64,000 nucleotides of DNA from G025836975 sp048751585 (lineage in GTDB: Bacteria > Pseudomonadota > Gammaproteobacteria > Burkholderiales > Burkholderiaceae_B): positions 124,001 through 188,000 of the forward strand of contig NZ_JAZHOB010000008.1 of the NCBI RefSeq assembly GCF_048751585.1, written 5' to 3'. Under the pieces are notes generated by a model. The model searched no databases and had not been told where the DNA came from. It saw only the letters and a list, made by a program, of their open reading frames with translations. The position numbers and the translations under genes are program-made. This document shows positions 53,026 to 61,147 of this stretch, piece by piece. How positions within the stretch are numbered: the first letter of the stretch is position 1; each line of letters begins with the position of its first letter.

Positions 53026-53897
53026 GCCCTGCCCTCCACACCCAGCAGACCTTGTGGCCGCAATATAAGTACCAGCGCCATGGCTGCGAACAGCATGACA
53101 TCGGAATAGACCGGATTGAACAGCGATGTCAGGCTAAGGATCTGGCCCGCGATCAACCCACCAAGAATGGCCCCGGGGAAAGACCCGACCCCGCCCAGCA
53201 CCACCACGACAAACGACTGGATAAGGACCCGGAATCCCATGTCGGGAACGATGGAGACGATGGGCGCGTAGATCATGCCGGCAAATCCGGCCGCCGCCGC
53301 TCCCACCCCGAAAACCACCAGGAAGGCGCGCTGGATATTGATGCCCAGCAAGCGCGTCATGAGGGCGTCCTCGATGCCCGAGCGGATAATGAGGCCCAGG
53401 CGCGTGCGGTACAGCACCAGCCAGCACAGGCCCAGCGCCGCCGCCGCGATGGCCAGTATCTGGATGCGGTACAGGGGGTAGACGACGAACCCCATGTCGA
53501 CCACGCCCTCGCCCCACGAGGGAACGGGCACACGCTGCCCGACCCCGCCGAATATGGCGCGGATGATCTCGACAAGGACTATGCTGATCCCGAAGGTGAC
53601 CAGTATCTGGTCTTCGACGGGACGGTTGTAGAAGCGCTTGATCAGGCCGCGCTCCATGATGAGGCCGACGATCATTGCCGCCAGCGAACCGCCGGCAATG
53701 CTAAGCAAAAACGAGCCGGTAGACGTGAAAATAGAAAAGCCGGCATAGGCGCCCACCACGAACAGGGCGCCGTGCGCAAAGTTGATTACACCAAGCGTGC
53801 CGTAAATAATTGTCAGGCCGGCCGCAATGAGGGAGAGCAGCACCCCCAGCGCGAGACCATTGAACACTTGTGACATGAATAGGCCCAGGCTAGGCAT
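53022..53897 (-). CDS. livH: LivH-type ABC permease (system 2)
   Basis: A 291-residue LivH-type permease: VFNGLALGVLLSLIAAGLTIIYGTLGVINFAHGALFVVGAYAG, coupling loop RLGLIIRSGIEDALMTRLLGINIQ, and GVGSFPGAILGGLIAGQI. The ATG at 53897 has AAGGGGGA just upstream; an in-frame ATG at 53876 (MSQVFNG) is a close alternative. It follows the binding-protein gene (41-bp gap) and overlaps the LivM-LivG fusion by 4 bases. Confidence 0.95.
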   Translation of the reverse strand: MPSLGLFMSQVFNGLALGVLLSLIAAGLTIIYGTLGVINFAHGALFVVGAYAGFSIFTSTGSFLLSIAGGSLAAMIVGLIMERGLIKRFYNRPVEDQILVTFGISIVLVEIIRAIFGGVGQRVPVPSWGEGVVDMGFVVYPLYRIQILAIAAAALGLCWLVLYRTRLGLIIRSGIEDALMTRLLGINIQRAFLVVFGVGAAAAGFAGMIYAPIVSIVPDMGFRVLIQSFVVVVLGGVGSFPGAILGGLIAGQILSLTSLFNPVYSDVMLFAAMALVLILRPQGLLGVEGRA

Positions 53898-53938
53898 ACT
53901 GTCCCCCTTCTTGTTATGAAAACAACCGTATCGAAAGA

Positions 53939-55315
53939 CTAGGCGGCGGGAGCCATCTTGCAGCCGGCGTAACCGATGGGCGGCAGCGTTTCCACGCCGT
54001 TGGCCACGGCGACCACGTCGACCAGATCGTCCTTGTTCTTGATTTCGGACGGCTTCTTGCCCCGCACCACGGCAAAGTTCGCCGCTCCGTCATGGTCTTC
54101 GGCGCGGAAATAGACATCGCCGCCCATGGTGTACGGACGCTTGTGGTTGATGCTGTCCTCGAAGGCCTCGACGACGGCGGCCGGGTAGAAGGTGCCGGCG
54201 CGCTCGACCGCATCGGCCCACAACAGCATGGTCATGTAGGCGTTATGCTCCGGATCGCGGGGCTTGGCCTTGAACTTGGCCTCGTAGGCCTCGACGAAAT
54301 CCTTGGCGATTTCGTTCTTTTCTGACTCGGTATGCCAGAAGACCATGGTGCCGTGCACGCCTTCCATGATTTCCGGGCCGACTTCCTCGAGCATGTAGGC
54401 GGGCATATAGGGTACGCACATCTTCATGTTCTTCAGGACGCCGAACTGGTGGGCCTGCTTGGCGGAGTTGACCGCGTCGGCGCCGTAGTCGTGGTTGATC
54501 AGGATGTCGGCGCCGCTATTGGCAATGTTCAGCAGGTAGGCGCTGTAGTCGGTCGCGCCCAGCGGGTGTATCTGGGGGTTGTCGATGGTCGTCCAGCCCT
54601 GCTCCTCGGTGAACTGCTTCATGTAGTGGTGGATGGAGTGGCCGTAGTTGTAGTCGGGCACCAGGTGGATCGCCTTCATCTTCTTGCCGTAGGCCTGGGC
54701 CAGCACGGGCGCAATAGCCTTGGATGCTGTGTAAGCGTGGTGGCACAGCCGGAAGCCGTAGCGGCGGCAATCCTTGCCGGTAGTGTCGCTGGAGCCGCTG
54801 ATAATGGGAAAGTACAGCGTTTTGGCGCGTTCGCAGGTATTTTGCAAAGCGATGGCGACCGAACTGCTGACGCTGCCGGCAATCATCATGGCCTTGTCCT
54901 GGCGGATAAAGCGTGTAGCCGCCTGCACCGCGCTGTTGGGCTTGGTTTCGGCATCGCCGATGGCCAGCACGATCTTCTTGCCCAGAATGCCCTTCTGGGT
55001 CAGGGGCGACACTTTCTTGATGCGCGGATCGCCGTTGTTGATGAGTTCGGCCGCCAGTTCGAAGCCGCGCTTCTGCCCGGCCCCTTCGGCGGAATAGGGA
55101 CCGGTAAGGTCCAGGGTAAGGCCGGCCACCACGGTATCCCCCGCCACGCCCTCTGGGTAGTTGCCCAGCTTGGGGTAGTCTTTCTTCTGTGCAAAAGCGG
55201 CTGAACTGTATGCGCCGGGGACCAGCAGGCCGCCCGCGACCCCGGTGCCGGTTTTCAGGAAGCTGCGACGTGTCGTCGAGCCTGTCTCGTTATTATCGAT
55301 ATGTGTGTCTTTCAC
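53939..55315 (-). CDS. Liv-type ABC transporter substrate-binding protein with Tat signal (system 2)
   Basis: A 458-residue Peripla_BP_6 binding protein. The N terminus carries a twin-arginine signal, TTRRSFLKTGTGVAGGLLVP (about residues 13-33), so it is exported folded by the Tat path, which is unusual for this family's Sec-exported members. The mature core shows GDTVVAGLTLDLTGPYSAEGAGQKRGFELAAELIN and the NYGHSIHHYMKQF and YGADAVNSAKQAHQFGVL blocks. The start is GTG at 55315 with AGGAG seven bases upstream; no ATG precedes the Tat motif in frame. Upstream is a 329-bp gene-free leader. The ligand is unknown; it may feed acs (inference from linkage). Confidence 0.9.
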   Translation of the reverse strand: MKDTHIDNNETGSTTRRSFLKTGTGVAGGLLVPGAYSSAAFAQKKDYPKLGNYPEGVAGDTVVAGLTLDLTGPYSAEGAGQKRGFELAAELINNGDPRIKKVSPLTQKGILGKKIVLAIGDAETKPNSAVQAATRFIRQDKAMMIAGSVSSSVAIALQNTCERAKTLYFPIISGSSDTTGKDCRRYGFRLCHHAYTASKAIAPVLAQAYGKKMKAIHLVPDYNYGHSIHHYMKQFTEEQGWTTIDNPQIHPLGATDYSAYLLNIANSGADILINHDYGADAVNSAKQAHQFGVLKNMKMCVPYMPAYMLEEVGPEIMEGVHGTMVFWHTESEKNEIAKDFVEAYEAKFKAKPRDPEHNAYMTMLLWADAVERAGTFYPAAVVEAFEDSINHKRPYTMGGDVYFRAEDHDGAANFAVVRGKKPSEIKNKDDLVDVVAVANGVETLPPIGYAGCKMAPAA

Positions 55316-55644
55316 TTCCTATCTCCTTTGAGTGCTTCTGTGACGTGCTACGAACCATCCCCCGTGCTTCTCTGGCCAAGCTGCGCCCTTCCCTTGAAAA
55401 GGAATAGATGCAACCGACCTGGGAATTTTTATGGCATGCGGCGCGTTTAGCGCTGCAAGAATGCTTTTATTCGCCGTGTATAAGAGCGATATCCGTTGTT
55501 GTTTCTATTTGTGTATGCGGGTACGGATGCGACGAAGATTATCAAAAGCAATACGTCGGGACTCACTCGGAAAGGACATTAACTGTCTTGAATCAGACTT
55601 TATGAAGGAATCAGAGGGTAAACCTTGATATTGAATGCGGGCTT
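55316..55644. other. 329-bp gene-free region upstream of the Tat-exported binding protein
   Basis: It lies between the start of the binding-protein gene (read leftward) and the end of the small prodomain-like gene. The base composition is visibly more AT-rich than the neighbours in 55430-55640. Two short reading frames (55408-55605 and 55431-55628) have no ribosome-binding sequence or plausible protein features. I see no strong terminator or tRNA. It probably holds the promoter and operator of the second Liv operon on the minus strand. Confidence 0.6.
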
Positions 55645-55896
55645 TTACTTGGGTGCCGTTACAGAATCGGGGCCGTCAAGGCCGTGGACGTCGCGGGATT
55701 CCTCGACCTCGCGCACGCCCGCCACCTTGCAGATGTCGTCCAGCCTGGAATCTTCTTCGATAAAGCCCGAAAAAACGCCCACGGTCCGCATTTGGCGCTC
55801 GACCGTCATGCCGGCCCGCCGGCAATCCTCGACGATTTCCGAAAAGCGTCCCAGCGAAGCGTGCTCGACCAGTATCTGAAGTTTCTTGCGAACCAT
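55645..55896 (-). CDS. Small protein resembling a detached subtilisin prodomain/I9-type inhibitor
   Basis: An 83-residue acidic protein. Its order of an opening strand (KKLQILVEHASL), a helix (FSEIVEDCRRAGMTVE), a second strand (QMRTVGVFSGFIEED), a short helix (SRLDDICKVAG) and the closing VREVEESRDV matches the ferredoxin-like fold of subtilisin propeptides and free I9 inhibitors, which end in a V-x-x-VE pattern. There is no signal peptide. It lies 16 bases after the subtilase stop codon on the same strand. It could inhibit or help fold that protease, or be an unrelated small binding domain. The fold assignment is by eye only. Confidence 0.72.
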   Translation of the reverse strand: MVRKKLQILVEHASLGRFSEIVEDCRRAGMTVERQMRTVGVFSGFIEEDSRLDDICKVAGVREVEESRDVHGLDGPDSVTAPK

Positions 55897-55912
55897 CTGC
55901 GGCCTCCGTATC

Positions 55913-57088
<1,176 letters not shown>

Positions 57089-57108
57089 GGCGTTCTCCTT
57101 GCGGATAC

Positions 57109-57137
57109 GGAACGATGCAAGGACATTGCATCGTTCC
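57109..57137 (-). promoter_or_regulatory. Perfect 12-bp hairpin in the leader of the subtilase gene
   Basis: GGAACGATGCAA (57109-57120) and TTGCATCGTTCC (57126-57137) form a perfect 12-bp stem with a 5-nt loop, ending about eight bases upstream of the AAGGAG ribosome-binding sequence (57100-57095) of the subtilase. No U-run follows, so it is not a classic terminator. It could be an operator, an mRNA-stabilising cap or a translation switch. It also lies in the pstB-to-protease gap. Confidence 0.6.
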
Positions 57138-57202
57138 CGTAGCAAACAGCATGCAAGCCTGGCCGGGAACCGTCAAGTCGAAACTGCTACCGTTGATGTC
57201 AA

Positions 57203-57979
57203 TCAGCCGAAGCGGCCGGTGATGTAGTCTTCCGTTTCCTTGCGCGCGGGCTTGACGAAGATCTGGTCGGTCTCGCCGTACTCCATGAGTTCGCCCAGGT
57301 ACATATATGCCGTGTAGTCGGAACAGCGGGCCGCCTGCTGCATATTGTGGGTAACGATGACCACCGTGTAGTCGGACTTGATCTCGGCGATCAGTTCCTC
57401 GATCTTGGCGGTCGAGATCGGATCAAGCGCGGAGCACGGCTCGTCCAGCAGCAGGACCTCGGGCTTGATGGCCACGCCGCGCGCAATGCAAAGGCGCTGT
57501 TGCTGGCCGCCGGACAAGCCGTTGCCGCTTTGATTCAGCTTGTCCTTGACTTCGTTCCACAAGGCCGCCTTGGACAAGGCCCATTCGACGCGCTCGTCCA
57601 TTTCGCCCTTGCTGAGCTTCTCGAACAGGCGCACGCCGAAGGCGATGTTGTCGTAGATGCTCATGGGAAACGGCGTGGGCTTCTGAAACACCATGCCGAC
57701 CTTGGCCCGTATCAGCGAGATATCCATCTTGGACGTCAGCAGGTTTTCGCCATCCAGGTTGATTTCGCCCTCGGCGCGCTGGCCCGGGTACAGTTCGTAC
57801 ATGCGATTGAAGGTGCGCAGCAGCGTCGACTTGCCGCAACCCGAAGGGCCGATGAACGCGGTAACCTTGTTTTCCTTGATGGACAGGTTCACGTCTTTTA
57901 TGGCCTGGTACTTGCCATAATAGAAGTTCAGGTTCTTGACTTCCAGTTTCGTGCGTTCGGCGGATGTAGAGGTTTGCAT
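57203..57979 (-). CDS. pstB: Phosphate ABC transporter ATPase PstB
   Basis: A 258-residue ATPase of the high-affinity phosphate importer. It has KLEVKNLNFYYGKYQAIKDVNL, Walker A GPSGCGKSTLLR, the PstB-specific NRMYELYPGQRAEGEI and RAKVGMVFQKPTPFPMSIYDNIAFGV, signature LSGGQQQRLCIARG, Walker B LLLDEPCSALDPIST and H-loop VIVTHNMQQAARCSDYTA. The length is normal. It follows pstA with a 40-bp gap. No phoU follows; the next gene on the strand is the subtilase. Confidence 0.97.
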   Translation of the reverse strand: MQTSTSAERTKLEVKNLNFYYGKYQAIKDVNLSIKENKVTAFIGPSGCGKSTLLRTFNRMYELYPGQRAEGEINLDGENLLTSKMDISLIRAKVGMVFQKPTPFPMSIYDNIAFGVRLFEKLSKGEMDERVEWALSKAALWNEVKDKLNQSGNGLSGGQQQRLCIARGVAIKPEVLLLDEPCSALDPISTAKIEELIAEIKSDYTVVIVTHNMQQAARCSDYTAYMYLGELMEYGETDQIFVKPARKETEDYITGRFG

Positions 57980-58019
57980 AGTCGTTTCCCGGCAAGGAGC
58001 GCTGCTCCTTCACCACGTT

Positions 58020-58880
58020 TTATTTACGAAAAAGGCTGCGGGCCGCAATATTTATGCCCAGCACCAGCAAGGTGATCAGTACGGCGCCCGCCCAGGCAAG
58101 GCGGTTCCAGTCCTCGTAAGGGCTGGCCGCGTACTGGAAGATGACCACGGGCAGGTTGGCGATGGGCGCATTCATGTTCATGGACATGAATTGATTGTTC
58201 AGGGCGGTAAACAGCAATGGAGCCGTTTCGCCCGAGATGCGGGCAACCGCCAGCAGGACGCCGGTGATGATGCCCGAACGGGCCGCCCTGTAGCAGATGT
58301 ACATGACGATGCGCCATTGCGGGCAGCCCAGCGCGGCGGCGGCTTCCCGCAAACTGTTGGGCACCAGCATCAGCATGTTGTCGGTCGAACGCACCACCAC
58401 GGGAATCACCAGTATGGCCAACGCCAAAGCGCCCGCCCAGCCCGAATAATGGCCGACCTGCGCCACATACACGGCGTAGATGAAGAGGCCGATAATGATG
58501 GACGGCGCCGACAAAAGCACATCGTTCAGGAAGCGCGTGGCCGGCGCCAGCCAGCCGCGCTGGCCGTACTCGGCCAGATAGGTTCCCGCCAGCACACCGA
58601 TGGGCGTGCCGATGATCGTCGCCACGGCGGCCATCATGATGCTGCCCATGATGGCATTGAGCAGGCCGCCGTCCGCGCCGGGAGGCGGCGTGCTTTCCGT
58701 CAGCAGGGTCAGGGACAAGGCCGAGCCGCCCTTGGTGAACAAGGTCAGGATGATCCAGCATAGCCAGAACAGGCCGAACACGACCGTGGCGCCCGACAGG
58801 CCCAGCATGAGCTTGTTGAAGCGTTGGCGCCGCCGGTAGATCGAGTTCGATGTGTTGACGATGGATTCGGAAGTAAACAT
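58020..58880 (-). CDS. pstA: Phosphate ABC transporter permease PstA
   Basis: A 286-residue inner-membrane permease with about six helices. Family blocks are GGLLNAIMGSIMMAAVATIIGTPIGVLAGTYLAEYG, SAPSIIIGLFIYAVYV, the EAA loop LVPNSLREAAAALGCPQWRIVMYI and the late SGETAPLLFTAL. The charged residues along the helices (R and E in the channel) are kept. The N-terminal 30 residues are soluble (TSNSIYRRRQRFNKL). It follows pstC after 15 bp. Confidence 0.96.
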   Translation of the reverse strand: MFTSESIVNTSNSIYRRRQRFNKLMLGLSGATVVFGLFWLCWIILTLFTKGGSALSLTLLTESTPPPGADGGLLNAIMGSIMMAAVATIIGTPIGVLAGTYLAEYGQRGWLAPATRFLNDVLLSAPSIIIGLFIYAVYVAQVGHYSGWAGALALAILVIPVVVRSTDNMLMLVPNSLREAAAALGCPQWRIVMYICYRAARSGIITGVLLAVARISGETAPLLFTALNNQFMSMNMNAPIANLPVVIFQYAASPYEDWNRLAWAGAVLITLLVLGINIAARSLFRK

Positions 58881-58895
58881 GAGTCTGGGTCCGGC

Positions 58896-59834
58896 TTAGT
58901 GCGAAGTGCCCTCGCCCTTGGCAAGGCGCAGCAACAGGAGCTTGGAAAAAGCCAGCACGATGGTCGTGATCAGGAACAGGATCAGGCCAAGTTCCAGCAA
59001 GGCGGATTTCTGCATTCCCCCCGCTTCGTTGAACTCGTTGGCCAGTGCCGAAGCGATGGAATTGGACGGCGAGAAAATCGACGACGGCAGGTTGAAGGCA
59101 TTGCCGATGACGAAGGTGACCGCCATGGTTTCGCCCAGCGCGCGGCCCAGCCCCAGCATGACGCCGCCGATCACACCGCTTTTGGTATAGGGCAGCACCA
59201 CCTTCCAGACGACCTCCCAGGTCGTGCTGCCAAGGCCGTAAGCCGATTCCTTCAACAAAGGCGGCACCAGCTCGAAGACGTCGCGCATGACGGCCGTGAT
59301 GAAGGGAATCACCATGATGGACAATATCAGCCCGGCCGTGAAGACGCCGATACCGAAAGGCGGCCCCGCGAAAATATCGCCCAGCACGGGCACGCCCTCG
59401 AAGAAATCGATGACATGGGGCTGGATGTATTCCTGGAACAAGGGGACGAAAACAAACAGCCCCCACATGCCGTAGATGATCGAAGGTATGGCCGCCAACA
59501 TTTCTATAGCCGTGCCCAGCGGCCGGCGCAGCCATACCGGCGACAATTCGGTCAGGAACATCGCGATGCCGAAAGATACCGGAACCGCGATAAGCAGCGC
59601 AATGGCCGAGGTAAGCAAGGTGCCGGTTATGGGCACCAGGGCCCCATAGACGTTCTGGACGGGGTCCCAATTGTTGGTCCACAGGAAGGCGATGCCGTGG
59701 GTGGCGATCGATTCCCGGCTGCCATACAGCAGGGAGACCATGATGGCGCCCAGCAAAATGAAAACAAGGAACGCAAACGTGCGGGTCAGGTTCTTGAACA
59801 AAGAGTCCATGAGCGCGTTCTGATTATTTTTCAT
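58896..59834 (-). CDS. pstC: Phosphate ABC transporter permease PstC
   Basis: A 312-residue permease beginning with a cytoplasmic head and helix 1 (NLTRTFAFLVFILLGAIMVSLL). Blocks GALVPITGTLLTSAIALLIAVPVSFGIAMFLTEL, IEMLAAIPSIIYGMWGLFVFVPLF, the coupling loop ELVPPLLKESAYGLGSTTWEVVWKVVLPY, and GLGRALGETMAVTFVIGNA are diagnostic of PstC. The long gap upstream to pstS (165 bp) holds two terminator hairpins. An overlapping 552-codon frame inside pstA/pstC is a shadow. Confidence 0.96.
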   Translation of the reverse strand: MKNNQNALMDSLFKNLTRTFAFLVFILLGAIMVSLLYGSRESIATHGIAFLWTNNWDPVQNVYGALVPITGTLLTSAIALLIAVPVSFGIAMFLTELSPVWLRRPLGTAIEMLAAIPSIIYGMWGLFVFVPLFQEYIQPHVIDFFEGVPVLGDIFAGPPFGIGVFTAGLILSIMVIPFITAVMRDVFELVPPLLKESAYGLGSTTWEVVWKVVLPYTKSGVIGGVMLGLGRALGETMAVTFVIGNAFNLPSSIFSPSNSIASALANEFNEAGGMQKSALLELGLILFLITTIVLAFSKLLLLRLAKGEGTSH

Positions 59835-59929
59835 GTGGATTTTCTAGCATTTCGCGGAATCGGTGACATAAGCGCTGGGACACGAGAACAAACCCGCAGG
59901 CAGGGAACAAACCGTAATTTTTACACAAC

Positions 59930-59961
59930 AAAGACGGCGCCATCAGGACAGCACCGTCTTT
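59930..59961 (-). terminator. Distal hairpin in the pstS-pstC gap
   Basis: An 8-bp perfect stem (AAAGACGG 59930-59937 with CCGTCTTT 59954-59961) and a 16-nt loop that can pair partly. On the minus strand it is followed by GTTGTGT and then AAAAATT, so termination is partial at best. It lies after the stronger hairpin at 59969-59994. Confidence 0.5.
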
Positions 59962-59968
59962 GCCCGGG

Positions 59969-59994
59969 AAAAAAGGGGGATCGCCCCCCTTTTT
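59969..59994 (-). terminator. Terminator directly after pstS
   Basis: AAAAAGGGGG (59970-59979) pairs with CCCCCTTTTT (59985-59994) around a 5-nt loop, six bases beyond the pstS stop. On the minus strand the G/C stem ends in CCCCC followed by six U. As pstC follows 165 bp on, read-through must be partial, which would make PstS more abundant than the permease. Confidence 0.85.
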
Positions 59995-59999
59995 AACCT

Positions 60000-61043
60000 T
60001 TATTTCCAGACTGCGGAACCATCGGCGCCTTTGATTTCAGCTTTCCAGGCATCGGCGATCTGCTGCGTCACGCTGTCGGGCATCGGGACGTAGTCCAGTT
60101 CTTCAGCCAGCTTGTCGCCGTTCTTGAAGGCCCAGTCGAAGAATGCCAGCACTTCCTTGCCGTTTTCGGGCTTGTCCTGCTTTTTATGCACCAGGATGAA
60201 ACTGGCCGAGGTAACGGGCCAGGATTCGGCGCCGGGCTCTTCAGTTAGTACCACACCCATGCCAGGCGCGCTCTTCCAGTCGGCATTGGCTGCAGCTGCG
60301 GCGAATGCGGCTTGGGTCGGCTGCACAAACTTGCCGTCCTTGTTCTTGAGCTGAGTCCATGCCAGGCCGTTTTGCTTGGCATAGGCGTACTCGACGTAGC
60401 CGATGGAGTTCTTCAACTGGCGAACGTAGGCGGCGACGCCCTCGTTGCCTTTACCGCCTTGGCCTGTGGGCCATTTTACAGCCTTGCCCTCGCCGACCTG
60501 TTCCTTCCAGGCGGGCGATACTTTGGACAGGTAGTTGGTCCAGCCGAAGGTCGTGCCCGAGCCGTCGGAGCGGTGCACCACGATGATGGAAGAGCTGGGC
60601 AGCTTCAGATCGGGGTTCAGCGCCTTGATGGCGGCATCGTCCCACTTCTTGATCTTGGCCAGGAAGATATCGGCAATGACTTGGCCCGACAGCTTCAGCT
60701 TGCCCGGCTCGATGCCTTCGACGTTCACGACAGGAACCGTTCCGCCGACAATGGCCGGGAACTGGAACAAACCATTCTTTTCCAGCGCGTCTGCCTTCAT
60801 GGGATCGTCGGATGCTCCGAAATCAACCGTCTTGGCAATGATCTGCTGCTGGCCGCCGCCCGAACCGATGGACTGATAGTTCACCCGGTTGCCGGTGTCT
60901 TTTTGGTATTGGTCGGCCCATTTGGCGTAGATGGGATAGGGGAACGAAGCGCCCGCGCCAGTGATATCGGCCGCATGGGCGGCCAAGGAAGCGGCGCCGA
61001 AAGCGATACCGACCGAAACCTGCAATAGAACGCGTTTAAACAT
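60000..61043 (-). CDS. pstS: Phosphate-binding periplasmic protein PstS
   Basis: A 347-residue phosphate receptor. The signal peptide is about residues 1-24 (VSVGIAFGAASLAAHA). The phosphate-contact blocks are AGASFPYPIYAKWADQY (about 31-47), NYQSIGSGGGQQQIIAKTVDFGASDDP (54-80), VVHRSDGSGTTFGWTNYLS (about 155-173) and WPTGQGGKGNEGVAAYVRQ, all standard for PstS. The ribosome-binding AGAGGA lies in a small palindrome AGAGGA-A-TCCTCT (61044-61056) just before the ATG. A Pho box at 61115-61132 precedes it. It is first gene of pstSCAB. Confidence 0.97.
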   Translation of the reverse strand: MFKRVLLQVSVGIAFGAASLAAHAADITGAGASFPYPIYAKWADQYQKDTGNRVNYQSIGSGGGQQQIIAKTVDFGASDDPMKADALEKNGLFQFPAIVGGTVPVVNVEGIEPGKLKLSGQVIADIFLAKIKKWDDAAIKALNPDLKLPSSSIIVVHRSDGSGTTFGWTNYLSKVSPAWKEQVGEGKAVKWPTGQGGKGNEGVAAYVRQLKNSIGYVEYAYAKQNGLAWTQLKNKDGKFVQPTQAAFAAAAANADWKSAPGMGVVLTEEPGAESWPVTSASFILVHKKQDKPENGKEVLAFFDWAFKNGDKLAEELDYVPMPDSVTQQIADAWKAEIKGADGSAVWK

Positions 61044-61098
61044 AGAGGAATCCTCTTGACTGAGACTGGTTAAGACAGGTCAACCCTGCACAACCGAT

Positions 61099-61132
61099 AT
61101 AGTAAGTAGGAAATATGACATGTTCGTGACAA
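61099..61132 (-). promoter_or_regulatory. Pho box and -10 of pstS
   Basis: On the minus strand TTGTCAC-GAAC-ATGTCAT (61132-61115) matches the PhoB consensus of two 7-mers separated by four bases (CTGTCAT-like). A -10 candidate TACTAT (61104-61099) follows after ten bases, the usual spacing for PhoB-activated promoters, where the Pho box replaces the -35. This places pstSCAB in the Pho regulon. Confidence 0.88.
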
Positions 61133-61147
61133 TGCGCATCATTTTCA

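Noticed and set aside
55408..55628. Two short plus-strand frames in the gap upstream of the Liv receptor
   Set aside because: No ribosome-binding sequence, no coherent protein features, and cysteine-rich or low-complexity translations.
58024..59682. A 552-codon minus-strand frame overlapping pstA and pstC
   Set aside because: It is a frame-shifted reading of the two permeases; both show complete family motifs in their own frames.
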